A stretch of DNA of 64,000 bases from Alicyclobacillus sacchari (GTDB lineage: Bacteria > Bacillota > Bacilli > Alicyclobacillales > Alicyclobacillaceae). Shown in pieces: positions 17,442 through 25,757 of the stretch (positions are counted from its first letter, which is position 1; every line of letters begins with the position of its first letter). Below the pieces are notes generated by a model. That model was not told where the DNA came from and did no database searches. It was given only the letters and a program-made list of their open reading frames with translations. Position numbers and translations under genes: made by a program. Where the stretch lies: NCBI RefSeq assembly GCF_004366795.1, contig NZ_SORF01000008.1, positions 62,001 through 126,000 on the forward strand, written 5' to 3'.

Positions 17442-18167
17442 CTACACACGCAATTGCAGGAGCGGCCGAAGCTCCGCCTCCGACAACGGCCTGTACGTGC
17501 CCGGGGTCAAGGCTGGATCGAGGGCGAGCGGGCCCATCGTCACCCGCTTCAAAAACGTCACCTGCTTTCCCAAACTCTGAAACATCCGCTTCACTTGATG
17601 AAACTTACCTTCGTAAATCTCAATGTACGCCTCCGATTCGTCACTGGACCTAACGATTTCCAATCGCCCCGGCAGGCAGACGTAGCCGTCTTCGAGGACG
17701 ATACCAGCCGCTATGGCATCGCGATCGCGCTCGTCCAAGCGCCCCTCGACGCGTACGCAGTAGCGCTTAGGCACGTGACGCTTCGGAGAGAGGAGGCTGT
17801 GCGCCAATTGCCCGTCGTTTGTCAAAAGCAGCAGGCCCTCTGCATCTTTGTCAAGGCGCCCGACGGGAAACACACCAAACGACCGATCCCGAGCTGCAAG
17901 CAGTTCTGTGACAACCGGCTGGCGCAGATCTTCGGTGGCACTGAGCACGCCCTGCGGCTTGTACATCATAAAGTAAACAAACTGCTCGTATGGGATGGGC
18001 TCGCCATCGCACTCAACCACATCTTGCCCGACGACGGCATGTGCCGCAGGATCTTTCACGATCTCGCCATTGACGCGCACGCGACCAGATTTACACAGCT
18101 TCTTGACCTCACTGCGCGTACCCATACCAGCGGTGGCAAGCCACTTGTCCAACCTTACCCGTTCCAC
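17442..18167 (-). CDS. Pseudouridine synthase, RsuA/RluB family
   Basis: A 241-residue rRNA-modifying enzyme. An S4 RNA-binding domain (about 3-50: RLDKWLATAGMGTRSEV, then SGRVRVNGEIV) is followed by the catalytic domain with the signature GRLDKDAEGLLLLTNDGQLA, where the Asp is the nucleophile. The YEGKFHQVKRMFQSLG element is typical of the family. The GTG at 18167 follows AAGGAGGACGGCC; the longer frame adds 34 unrelated residues. RsuA (16S) and RluB (23S) specificity cannot be settled by eye; the short C-terminus suits RsuA. Confidence 0.92.
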   Translation of the reverse strand: MERVRLDKWLATAGMGTRSEVKKLCKSGRVRVNGEIVKDPAAHAVVGQDVVECDGEPIPYEQFVYFMMYKPQGVLSATEDLRQPVVTELLAARDRSFGVFPVGRLDKDAEGLLLLTNDGQLAHSLLSPKRHVPKRYCVRVEGRLDERDRDAIAAGIVLEDGYVCLPGRLEIVRSSDESEAYIEIYEGKFHQVKRMFQSLGKQVTFLKRVTMGPLALDPALTPGTYRPLSEAELRPLLQLRV

Positions 18168-18302
18168 GGCCGTCCTCCTTACAATGTCCCTTACGGCTCC
18201 TGAAAGTTCCACCTTGTCTTTCCCTGACCATGCCGTACAATGGACTTGAGGCTCTTGTTGCCCAATCAAGCGAGACTACCATTCTCGAAACGAGGTGCTG
18301 TG

Positions 18303-18521
18303 ATGCATTTGCTCACCATCGCACTTGTCGTCCTGCTCGGAATCGCCGTCATCTGTCTCGCCATCATTGCATTTGTCGCATTGACCATCTATTGGACCTT
18401 GGAACCGATTTTGAGTGTTCTCGGCAAAATCTCGACAGGACTCGAGATTGGGCGCTTTCTGTATCATCGCCTCGAATGGCTGCGCCGCCGACGCTACAAA
18501 GACTGGTACAGGGACCGTTAA
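18303..18521 (+). CDS. Small membrane protein, 72 residues
   Basis: Starts at an ATG preceded by CGAGGTGC. Residues about 3-35 are very hydrophobic (LTIALVVLLGIAVICLAIIA and on) and form one or two tight membrane helices. The C-terminus is basic and aromatic (HRLEWLRRRRYKDWYRDR), predicted to lie in the cytoplasm. Function unknown. It is divergent from the pseudouridine synthase. Confidence 0.65.
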   Translation: MHLLTIALVVLLGIAVICLAIIAFVALTIYWTLEPILSVLGKISTGLEIGRFLYHRLEWLRRRRYKDWYRDR

Positions 18522-18555
18522 CAAACGTCCTGTCATTTCTTCATCAACGGTATCC

Positions 18556-18586
18556 GACGGGCCCCTTGCAGCAAACGGGGCCCGTC
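18556..18586. repeat. Perfect GC-rich inverted repeat
   Basis: Ten-base arms GACGGGCCCC and GGGGCCCGTC around an 11-base loop, located between two convergent genes. No T-tract follows on either strand, so it is an unusual terminator or another structured element. Confidence 0.6.
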
Positions 18587-18619
18587 GAACTACATCTGTG
18601 GACACGGGTTTGTCCGCGG

Positions 18620-18880
18620 TTACGATTCGTGTTCGTCGAGCAACCACGTCTGTTCTTCCACAATGCGCTGACGCAGCCGCTCGTAACACGTCTTTGGGTC
18701 CTTTGCAAAAACCAGCCTGCCATTGACGTAGGCATACGCGTTATGTTGACACAGGCCACACAGACTAAGGCACTCGGTTTCTAACACCGTGACCCCCGGA
18801 AACTCTTCCTCCAGTTCGCCGAGCGGGTACGCGGCCAGCGGATTGCTCGCGCACACTTCGACCACGATCACGCCGTACAC
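18620..18880 (-). CDS. DUF1450 (YuzB-like) protein
   Basis: An 86-residue cytosolic protein of a Bacillota family of unknown function. The Cys-rich signature is ETECLSLCGLCQHNAYAYVNG, with a further Cys in KTCYERL, suggesting metal or iron-sulphur binding. The start is GTG with AAAGGAG upstream. It is the first gene after the convergent small membrane protein and lies upstream of nothing obviously related. Confidence 0.85.
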   Translation of the reverse strand: MYGVIVVEVCASNPLAAYPLGELEEEFPGVTVLETECLSLCGLCQHNAYAYVNGRLVFAKDPKTCYERLRQRIVEEQTWLLDEHES

Positions 18881-18911
18881 CGCACCGCTCTCCTTTCTCG
18901 GACAACTTCAC

Positions 18912-19928
18912 TCACATGGGCAACACACAAACCGGCCTCTTCACCTCATACCGGAGCTTCGTGTCCATAGGCTTGCCCCCTTCATCGATGGCAAACACAC
19001 CAAGTGCGTCGTCGTCTTGGTAAGCGATCAGCAGATACCTGTCATCGGCCAACAAACTGAAGTGACGCGGCGTCTTCCCGCCTGCCGCCACCTCATAGAT
19101 TGCCTGCAGCAAACCGCCTGGCCGGACCTCGAATACGCTCAATGTGTCCGCGCCGCGGTTTGTCACATACAGGCGAGTCCCACGCGCATTGAGCTGGAGA
19201 TGGGCAGCCCAGCGCACGCTTGCCGGATCGTCATAGAGCGGCAAAACTTGTGCGAGTTTGAATGATTGCCCGTCCCGCCTGAACACATTCACCGTTGCGT
19301 TCAACTCACCGACGACGTACAACGCCTCTCCGCTTGCCAGAAACGCCATGTGGCGTGGCCCCGTGCCTGGCGGCAAGACTATTTCATCGCTGAATGTGAG
19401 ATAGCTATTGCCCTGCTCGTAGATATAGAGCCGATCCGTACCGAGATCGGCAGCAAAGACGCGTTTGGTTACCGGATCGATGGCGACTGAATGGGCATGT
19501 GGAGCCTCTTGGCGGTCTCTGTTTGGTCCGCTTCCGGAAAAGCGCAGGACTTGCGAGGCTGGTTCGAGCCAGCCGTTTTCGTCCGTCGACAGCACGGTGA
19601 TGTTGCCAGACATGTAGTTGGAAACATAGATGTTGCCTGTTTCCCCGAAAGCGAGATGGCAAGGTGAAGCGCCATCTGCCAACTGCCGATTGAGTGGTAT
19701 CAAAGTGTACGCCGACGGCTCATAGCGGTATGCCGCAACCTGGCCGTTTGCCGTTTCACTCACCGCATAAAGATACCGTTTCTTCTGCTCGTACAAGAGA
19801 TACGAAGGAGACGCGATTCCCGATGCGCCACCCATCGGCCTGAACGACGCCGAATGTGGATCAAATTCAAGAATCCGAATGGATTGCTCGTCTTCGCCTC
19901 CATACGTACCAATGAATACAGTTGTCAT
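18912..19928 (-). CDS. Lactonase family beta-propeller protein
   Basis: A 338-residue seven-bladed propeller related to 6-phosphogluconolactonase (YbhE/YkgB type). The family pattern shows in GASPCHLAFGETGNIYVSNY, the QEAPHAHSVAIDPVTKRVFA segment, GTGPRHMAFLASGEALYVV and TPRHFSLLADDRYLLIAYQ. No signal peptide. The ATG at 19928 has GGGAGAG upstream. A role in the oxidative pentose phosphate path is possible, but no pathway genes adjoin it. Confidence 0.88.
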   Translation of the reverse strand: MTTVFIGTYGGEDEQSIRILEFDPHSASFRPMGGASGIASPSYLLYEQKKRYLYAVSETANGQVAAYRYEPSAYTLIPLNRQLADGASPCHLAFGETGNIYVSNYMSGNITVLSTDENGWLEPASQVLRFSGSGPNRDRQEAPHAHSVAIDPVTKRVFAADLGTDRLYIYEQGNSYLTFSDEIVLPPGTGPRHMAFLASGEALYVVGELNATVNVFRRDGQSFKLAQVLPLYDDPASVRWAAHLQLNARGTRLYVTNRGADTLSVFEVRPGGLLQAIYEVAAGGKTPRHFSLLADDRYLLIAYQDDDALGVFAIDEGGKPMDTKLRYEVKRPVCVLPM

Positions 19929-20113
19929 AGGATCGCTCTCCCATTCATTCGAACCGGAAGTCTTCACAACGTTTCGTTGATCATACCTCGCCCTCGCCTC
20001 GATGCCAAACGCGCCGAAGTGCCCACAGCCCAGCTATCAAATTCAAATTCAAGGTTGCGATGCGATGCTTGGAACCAGAGCCCCATCTTGCTGAAATGTT
20101 AGGAGGTCCATAC

Positions 20114-20791
20114 ATGACACCTGAGGAGCGAAAACTGGCCAACCAACAGCGTGAAAGACGCATTCGCAGGTGGCTGGCAGGATTATCGTGGACGCTGCCA
20201 GCCGTGTCGTTTGGCGGATTTTTTGCAATTTGGCACGCCATTGCGGGAGGCGCGTCGGCACAGGTAAACACGACGTTGGCGAAGAGCGTTGCCCACCCGT
20301 CAACCGGTTCGGCAACGGGCACCATTCGCACCATCAGCAAGCATGTTGCGAACGATATTGTACTTCAATTTGGCGATACCGGAACAAAGGTCAAAGCGTT
20401 GCAACAGCAACTGGCCAGTTTAGGCTTTTTCTCCTATGTCGCAACCGGCGATTACGGGTCGATCACGGAAAGTGCTGTGTCTGCATTCCAGTCGTCAGTG
20501 GGTCTGCCGGCGACAGGCACGGTGGATCGCAAGACCTTGCAAGCCCTGCAGAAAGCCGTCCAAGAACAACGCATGCAAAGGCTGCAAAACCAACAAACCG
20601 CGCAAAAGCAATCCGCACAACCTACACAGCCACAGTCCACGCAGACCGTGCAGCAACAACCTGCGCAGACCACGCAAAGCGGAGGAGTCAGCAGCGGTTC
20701 CAACGCGTCCGGTTCCAACGCGTCCAACACCTACGTGCCCCCCGCAAGTTCTGTGCAAACACCACCAAGCGCCATCACATCAGCGTCTTGA
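20114..20791 (+). CDS. Membrane-anchored peptidoglycan-binding protein
   Basis: A 225-residue protein, first of a three-gene operon with ApbE and a ferric-reductase-like protein. A charged N-terminus is followed by a membrane helix (about 25-45: LSWTLPAVSFGGFFAIWHAI). A PG_binding_1 domain occupies about 80-140, with LQFGDTGTKVKALQQQLASL and the family ending TVDRKTLQALQ. The last 80 residues are low-complexity, rich in Gln, Thr, Ser and Asn, with a doubled SGSNAS unit. TAGGAGGTCC gives an excellent start at 20114. Its job is probably to fix the redox module to the wall. Linkage to ApbE makes it a candidate flavin carrier, but I see no standard acceptor motif. Confidence 0.8.
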   Translation: MTPEERKLANQQRERRIRRWLAGLSWTLPAVSFGGFFAIWHAIAGGASAQVNTTLAKSVAHPSTGSATGTIRTISKHVANDIVLQFGDTGTKVKALQQQLASLGFFSYVATGDYGSITESAVSAFQSSVGLPATGTVDRKTLQALQKAVQEQRMQRLQNQQTAQKQSAQPTQPQSTQTVQQQPAQTTQSGGVSSGSNASGSNASNTYVPPASSVQTPPSAITSAS

Positions 20792-20801
20792 GGTGTGCCA
20801 G

Positions 20802-21713
20802 ATGGACATTGCACGGTTCCGAGCCATGGGTACGGACGTTACCGTTCGCGTCCCTGATGCCCATCGCGTACCGGACGAGTTCGGCAAAGCGCTGGCAGAC
20901 GGCGTACAGCAACATATCGCCGAATTGGAGTCGATCCTGACGCGATTTCAACCGGATAGCGCCTTATCCCGATTCAACCGTTCCCAGGGCCAATGGGTGC
21001 ATGTCGACCCTCGCCTCTTCGAAGTCCTGCGGCTTGCAGACGATGCGTTCGCCGCGACAAACGGCTGGTTCGATCCGTTTCTCGGCGCAGATATCCGCCG
21101 AATAGGCTACGACCTGTCGTTTGAACAACTGACAATTACCTATCGTTCCATCGATGTGAGCGATCGGATTGCCCCTGTCGATTCACCACTTGCCCTCCAT
21201 GCCACCGACTGCCGCGCCCTCCTGCTGCCAGGATACGAAGTGGATTTGGGGGGCATCGGCAAAGGGTGGATCGTAAAGCAAGCTGCCCAGTGGCTTGAAC
21301 AAGCTGGACTTCGATCGTTCATTTGCAATGCGGGCGGTGATATGGTGTGCCGTGGCCTCAACGGGGACAAGCCGTGGTCTGTCGGCGTACTCGATCCGTT
21401 TGCACCTAAGGCCGTCAGATTGACCCTCTCTGTGCGCGATCGCGCCGTGGCGACAAGCGGCACATACCGCCGCCGCTGGATGACTGCAAAGGGACCTGCA
21501 CACCATCTGCTCGATCCATTCACCGGTCTGCCGACCGAGAGCAATGTCGTCTCCTGCACGGTCGTGCATGCTGATCTGGTGTTCGCCGAAATTCAGGCGA
21601 AAGTGGCCATCTTGTTGGGTTCAGACTTGGGCCAAACCTGGCTGTCCCAACAGGATTGTGACGAGTGGGTGTTGATCACAAGTTCGCGGGAGGTCGTTCA
21701 TCAATGCAACTGA
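20802..21713 (+). CDS. apbE: FAD:protein FMN transferase (ApbE)
   Basis: A 303-residue enzyme that transfers FMN from FAD to a Ser or Thr of a target protein. Family motifs are present: VDLGGIGKGWIVKQAA (FAD binding), FICNAGGDMVC and the TSGTYRRRW loop. The start at 20802 has TTGAGGTG upstream and lies 10 bases after the previous stop; its 3' end overlaps the next gene by 10 bases. No signal peptide or lipobox is evident, unlike exported ApbE proteins, so its cellular side is unclear. This is one of two ApbE genes in the window. Confidence 0.92.
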   Translation: MDIARFRAMGTDVTVRVPDAHRVPDEFGKALADGVQQHIAELESILTRFQPDSALSRFNRSQGQWVHVDPRLFEVLRLADDAFAATNGWFDPFLGADIRRIGYDLSFEQLTITYRSIDVSDRIAPVDSPLALHATDCRALLLPGYEVDLGGIGKGWIVKQAAQWLEQAGLRSFICNAGGDMVCRGLNGDKPWSVGVLDPFAPKAVRLTLSVRDRAVATSGTYRRRWMTAKGPAHHLLDPFTGLPTESNVVSCTVVHADLVFAEIQAKVAILLGSDLGQTWLSQQDCDEWVLITSSREVVHQCN

Positions 21714-22387
21714 TTGTAAAGCCGCAACGCTTGCCTTTTGTCTATACATGGGTGGCTGTTGCTGCCGTGATCGCCGGATCGTATGCGCTCGTTTTCCTCA
21801 CGGATCCAGCTCCGGCGTCGGCCAACCGGATGCACTGGTATGTGGCGCGCGCGTCTGGCATGACGTCCTACATCTTGCTTGCCATCGCAGTTCTGCTTGG
21901 GGCGTCAAGCTCAACCGGGCTTTGGGACCGATGGAAGTTGCGCAAGCTGACCACGCAACTGCACCAGTTTTCTGCGTTGCTCGTGTTTCCCTTTTTATTT
22001 TTCCACTTGTGGGGGCTTCACGCCGACACCTCAGTGCCGTTTCCGTTGCCATCCCTGTTCATTCCATTGCACGCAAGCTATCGGCCGATGGCTGTCGGCC
22101 TTGGCATACTCGTCATGTATGGATGGGTTTTGCTCATTGTGACATCGTATTTCCGCGAAAAGCTGAATGCCAAGGTGTGGCGAACGATACACATTCTTGC
22201 CTTCCCCATGTTCATCGGCGTCACCCTGCACGGGCTGCTGTCGGGGACGGATACAGGAAAACCTTGGGCGACATTGGTTTACGCAATCCCGTGCGCTTTG
22301 TTTTTGCTGGTGTCTGGGCGCCGATTGTTCGTGACGCGATCCCGCCGACAGCCACAACATCCGAAACAGCGCGAGGGACAGAACTGA
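21704..22387 (+). CDS. Ferric reductase-like transmembrane protein
   Basis: A 227-residue membrane protein with about six helices, of the family that includes MsrQ/YedZ and NADPH-oxidase-type haem carriers. Candidate haem ligands are the His residues in LHQFSALLVFPFLFFHLWGL and in HILAFPMFIGVTLHGLLSG, placed on two helices as expected for b haems. It has no FAD/NAD domain, so electrons must come from another protein or the quinone pool. The start overlaps the apbE end; GGGAGG lies upstream. Expected to carry electrons across the membrane to the module encoded with it. Confidence 0.85.
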   Translation: MQLIVKPQRLPFVYTWVAVAAVIAGSYALVFLTDPAPASANRMHWYVARASGMTSYILLAIAVLLGASSSTGLWDRWKLRKLTTQLHQFSALLVFPFLFFHLWGLHADTSVPFPLPSLFIPLHASYRPMAVGLGILVMYGWVLLIVTSYFREKLNAKVWRTIHILAFPMFIGVTLHGLLSGTDTGKPWATLVYAIPCALFLLVSGRRLFVTRSRRQPQHPKQREGQN

Positions 22388-22412
22388 TACGAGCGTGAAA
22401 ACTGCTGCACGC

Positions 22413-22444
22413 AAACAGCGCCTGCACATGAGCAGGCGCTGTTT
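22413..22444. terminator. Bidirectional terminator
   Basis: A perfect 13-bp stem, AAACAGCGCCTGC/GCAGGCGCTGTTT, with a 6-base loop between two convergent transcription units. Confidence 0.8.
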
Positions 22445-22460
22445 CTCATGAATGAACCGA

Positions 22461-24119
22461 TTAACCGATTGGTTTCAGGCGATCCATGACAATCGCGGCC
22501 GACTGATAGTTGTACGGCGACGGATCAATCCAGAGGTTGCTTTGTGTCGACCAGCCCGTGAACTGCGCATCGTTGTACTCATACCACAGCGCACCGTTCA
22601 AGAGCGGAATGACGGGCAACTGCTCGGCAGCAATTTTCTCGATCTTGTAAATATCGCTCTTTTGCTGGACAAGGTTCGTCGTCTTTGAAAAGTCCGACAG
22701 AGCCGTATCCACCGTCGCGTTCTTATAACCCTCGATGTTGAACGAACCGTTCGAATCGAGCATGTCGTAGTACAGCGTATACGGGGTCGGCCCGACATTC
22801 GTCCAAGAAATTGCGAAATCGTAAGTCGGCTTTTGCCCTGCACCGGGATCGATCTGGTTGTAGTACGCAGAGTACTGCTCTTGTTGCACATTGACGTTGA
22901 TTCCGATCTTCTGCAGATCCTGCTTAATCAGCAACGCGTCTTCATCCCAGTCGCTCCAGCCGGCGACAACCAAAAGATTGAACGACAGCTCTTTGCCGTT
23001 TTTCGCAAAGATGCCGTTCTTATCCTTCTTAAAACCGGCCGCAGTCAACAGTTGGACAGCCTTCGCATCGTTCTGCGTGAACGTTTTATCGGCGGCTGGC
23101 AGGTTCGGATTGAGCCACGACTTCTGCGGCGGCAGAACGAGGCCGTTTGGAGAAGCGACACTCTCGTATCCGGTTTCACCTTTCACCGACAGCTGCGTCC
23201 GATTGATCGCGTCGCTTATAGCCTCGCGCACAGGGAGTTCCGCGAGAAGTGGGTTGTTCAAATTCGGATACAGCTCAACTGGGTTGTTGGGCGGGAAGTA
23301 GTAGTGATTATGTTTCGGATTGGCCGCCACGAACGTCTTTTGAATATCTGGAATGTTGATGCCTGCGTACTGGATTTGACCGCTGGCGAGAGCGAGATCG
23401 GCAGCTTGGTTGGTCGCGTACGCCGGGTAGCTCAGAATTTGCACCTTCGGAGCCCCGTTGTAGTACATTTTGTTGGCCTCGTACTTGACATCCTGTGTCG
23501 AGAAGGACATCAACTTGAACGGCCCCGTACCAATCGCCTTGTCATGCGTGATTTTCGCTTTGGCAGGATCGCCAAGGCTCGCCCATTCATGTTGAGGCAC
23601 GATGTATGTACCGCCAAGCACGTACTGTTCCGCGAACGGAATGTTGGGCTGCTTGAACTGGAAGACGACTTTGTAGTTGCCCTCCGCCTTGACGCTGGAC
23701 AATTGCTGCCAGATGCCATTGGTGTCAGCGTCCGGGTATTTCTTCAACTCGTTGAACGTGAAGACGACATCCTGAGCTGTAAACGGCTTCCCATCTGTCC
23801 ACTTCGCCTTGGATTGCAGGCCAACAGTCAGCGTCTTGGCGCCATTGCTGAATGCGAAACTTGTACCCAGCAAGTTAAACTGCTTGCCAGTCGTGTTGTC
23901 AAAATAGAAAAGGGTTTCGTAAATATTGCCCAAAGTACCCGAAACACTGTTCGTCCCCGCAAACGGATTGAAGTTGTCCTGCCAGGTGGCCAGCACGTTG
24001 GGCACAACCGTCAACGTGGTCGGCGTAGATGCTGCGGATGCCGTCGCGGCAAGGCCGGAGAGTGTGATCAGCGCTGCCGCAGGCGCTGCCAATGCGGCCG
24101 CCCATACTTTCTTCGACAT
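22461..24119 (-). CDS. Family 5 extracellular solute-binding protein
   Basis: A 552-residue exported binding protein of the peptide/oligosaccharide (DppA/OppA-like) family. Residues 1-29 form a signal peptide ending ATASA. Mature-domain features include NPFAGTNSVSGTLGNIYETL, the TDGKPFTAQDVVFTFN block and VREAISDAINRTQL. There is no lipobox Cys, which is odd for a single-membrane Bacillota. No permease or ATPase genes adjoin it. It sits directly downstream of a LacI-type gene and behind LacI-like operators, which favours an oligosaccharide ligand. GGGGGA precedes the ATG. Confidence 0.9.
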   Translation of the reverse strand: MSKKVWAAALAAPAAALITLSGLAATASAASTPTTLTVVPNVLATWQDNFNPFAGTNSVSGTLGNIYETLFYFDNTTGKQFNLLGTSFAFSNGAKTLTVGLQSKAKWTDGKPFTAQDVVFTFNELKKYPDADTNGIWQQLSSVKAEGNYKVVFQFKQPNIPFAEQYVLGGTYIVPQHEWASLGDPAKAKITHDKAIGTGPFKLMSFSTQDVKYEANKMYYNGAPKVQILSYPAYATNQAADLALASGQIQYAGINIPDIQKTFVAANPKHNHYYFPPNNPVELYPNLNNPLLAELPVREAISDAINRTQLSVKGETGYESVASPNGLVLPPQKSWLNPNLPAADKTFTQNDAKAVQLLTAAGFKKDKNGIFAKNGKELSFNLLVVAGWSDWDEDALLIKQDLQKIGINVNVQQEQYSAYYNQIDPGAGQKPTYDFAISWTNVGPTPYTLYYDMLDSNGSFNIEGYKNATVDTALSDFSKTTNLVQQKSDIYKIEKIAAEQLPVIPLLNGALWYEYNDAQFTGWSTQSNLWIDPSPYNYQSAAIVMDRLKPIG

Positions 24120-24173
24120 ATGAATCCCCCTTAGGATCTGGTATCCCTTGTTTGAAAATTGTCAACGGTGATA

Positions 24174-24185
24174 GAAACCGCTTTC
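24174..24185. promoter_or_regulatory. LacI-type operator upstream of the binding-protein gene
   Basis: GAAACCGCTTTC, about 55 bases before the start of the solute-binding protein. The identical 12-mer recurs at 25569-25580 upstream of the LacI gene itself. It fits the central CG plus AAA/TTT half-sites of LacI-family operators. Confidence 0.6.
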
Positions 24186-24254
24186 GAATCTACTTACCAG
24201 CAGCCCCCTCCTTCTGGATAAGATTTCTGACGGGAATATCTTAGCACTTGTCAT

Positions 24255-24264
24255 AAAGCGCTTT
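24255..24264. promoter_or_regulatory. Second LacI/cre-like operator
   Basis: The perfect palindrome AAAGCGCTTT in the intergenic region between the LacI gene and the binding-protein gene. Its minus-strand context TGAAAGCGCTTTAT is close to a catabolite-responsive element. A related GAAAGCGGTTAC lies at 24379-24390, overlapping the LacI stop codon. Confidence 0.5.
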
Positions 24265-24386
24265 CAATATGTCCGCAAAAGAAATTTTCAAATTATGAAT
24301 AGGACATTTTGAACAGGATCTTGACGTTCCCGTCCCTCCAAGAAGGTGGTTGCACAGGCAGAAGGACGGGAACTGCTCGAAAGCGG

Positions 24387-25445
24387 TTACGCTCTGCGGA
24401 GGTTGGTCGCAAGTCGCGGCGTTGTCCCGATGCCAATTCGCTTCACGCTCGAACGCATGACCAATTCGACGGGAACAGTCAAAACGGCCGGAGGCTTGTT
24501 GGGATTCTGCATGAGCTCGAGTAACTCGTGTCCAGCCATGCGCCCCATCTCCTCTTTGTTCTGACGAATGGTTGTCAAGGCGGGCGTGACATATGCGGCA
24601 AGCTGGACATCGTCAAAACCAATCAACGAAATGTCTTCTCCCGGCGTCAACCCCGCCTCGCGCATTGCCCGCATCGCACCGATGGCCATCATGTCCGAAG
24701 CGAAGAAAATGGCCGTTGGCGATTCTGGTAAGGTAAGCATCCTTTGCATAGCTTCGTAGCCCGATTCTTCTGTAAAGTCCCCCTCCATAACCCATTCCGC
24801 GCGAAATGGCAGTCCGAAATCCTGCATCGCCTGATGATACCCCAGCGTGCGATCATGTCCCGGTTTTGTCCCCGTACGATCTCCCACGAAACCGATATAA
24901 CGATGACCATTTTCAGCGAGGTGGCTTACAGCCAGACGGGCGCCACCGATATTGTCGGACGCCAAATAACTCGCTCGCGAACCGAGCAGGTCGAGATCGA
25001 CCGAGATGATAGGAATGCGACTGCGGGACAACGAGGTCAACCCTGGCGAGGTACGGGGAACGCCAAGCAAAAACAATCCGTCCACATCGCGGTGGCGTGC
25101 CCGGGCCTCAAATCCATGTGGCATCTTCGATCCGTTAGTAGGCGAAAAGAACAGCACATCGTAACCGCTTGCACCCACTACATCCTGGAAGCTGGCAATA
25201 ATGTCATGTAAAAACGGATGGCGAAATCCCATCCCAGACTCATCCTGGAAAAACACGCCAATCGACATTGACCTGCGCGTGACCAAACCGCGCGCGGCCG
25301 CACTCGGTTGGTAGCCTAGTTCATTTGTAATTTGCTGCACTTTTTCCCGTGTCTTAGCACTCACATCAGGGTATCCGTTCAGCACCTTAGAAACTGTCGT
25401 CGCCGATACCCCAGCTCGCCTCGCAATATCATAGATAGTGGTCAT
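24387..25445 (-). CDS. LacI-family transcriptional regulator
   Basis: A 352-residue sugar-responsive repressor. The helix-turn-helix is TTIYDIARRAGVSATTVSKV, with the hinge helix QPSAAARGLVTRRS. The ligand-binding domain has the usual FASDMMAIGAMRAMREAG and ISLIGFDDVQLAAYVTP. The ATG at 25445 places the helix-turn-helix at the N-terminus and has AAGGAAG upstream; the earlier frame is spurious. Probably controls the adjacent solute-binding protein and perhaps itself through the GAAACCGCTTTC sites on both sides. Effector unknown. Confidence 0.93.
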   Translation of the reverse strand: MTTIYDIARRAGVSATTVSKVLNGYPDVSAKTREKVQQITNELGYQPSAAARGLVTRRSMSIGVFFQDESGMGFRHPFLHDIIASFQDVVGASGYDVLFFSPTNGSKMPHGFEARARHRDVDGLFLLGVPRTSPGLTSLSRSRIPIISVDLDLLGSRASYLASDNIGGARLAVSHLAENGHRYIGFVGDRTGTKPGHDRTLGYHQAMQDFGLPFRAEWVMEGDFTEESGYEAMQRMLTLPESPTAIFFASDMMAIGAMRAMREAGLTPGEDISLIGFDDVQLAAYVTPALTTIRQNKEEMGRMAGHELLELMQNPNKPPAVLTVPVELVMRSSVKRIGIGTTPRLATNLRRA

Positions 25446-25568
25446 TGCAACAACTTCCTTTTTCTCTGTAGTGTCAATCACCCGGCCCCAGTTGCGCTTT
25501 GACACCTTGCACAAACACATGCATCTACCCCAAGCACATGCGACATCCATGTGTCAAAAGCATTGTCC

Positions 25569-25580
25569 GAAACCGCTTTC
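25569..25580. promoter_or_regulatory. LacI-type operator upstream of the regulator gene
   Basis: GAAACCGCTTTC within a wider imperfect palindrome CCGAAACCGCTTTCGG, about 125 bases before the LacI start. The 312-base gap 25446-25757 holds this site and the next one, and I see no gene in it. Confidence 0.55.
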
Positions 25581-25693
25581 GGCCCCTCTAATTCACATTG
25601 TATACGTTCTTGAATCATAAGCCAAATCCCTTTTGATAGACCGTCATTTATACGAAATTTTTGCGTATTCCAGCTTCCCTGTCCATCTGGATT

Positions 25694-25707
25694 TGAAAGC
25701 GTTACCC
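25694..25707. promoter_or_regulatory. cre-like operator before the aldo-keto reductase gene
   Basis: TGAAAGCGTTACCC, about 50 bases upstream of the reductase start, overlapping a TTGAAA that could serve as a -35 box. Two positions differ from the cre consensus. Confidence 0.4.
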
Positions 25708-25757
25708 GAACGTGCTATTGATAGACATGATATCATTATGCGAAAGAGGTGTCTTGT

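Noticed and set aside
16887-18203. A 438-codon plus-strand frame over the phasin and pseudouridine synthase genes
   Set aside because: It spans two real minus-strand genes and their gap; composition is random-like.
22833-24134. A 433-codon frame antisense to the solute-binding protein
   Set aside because: It is a shadow of a well-supported gene in GC-rich DNA and has no domain signature.
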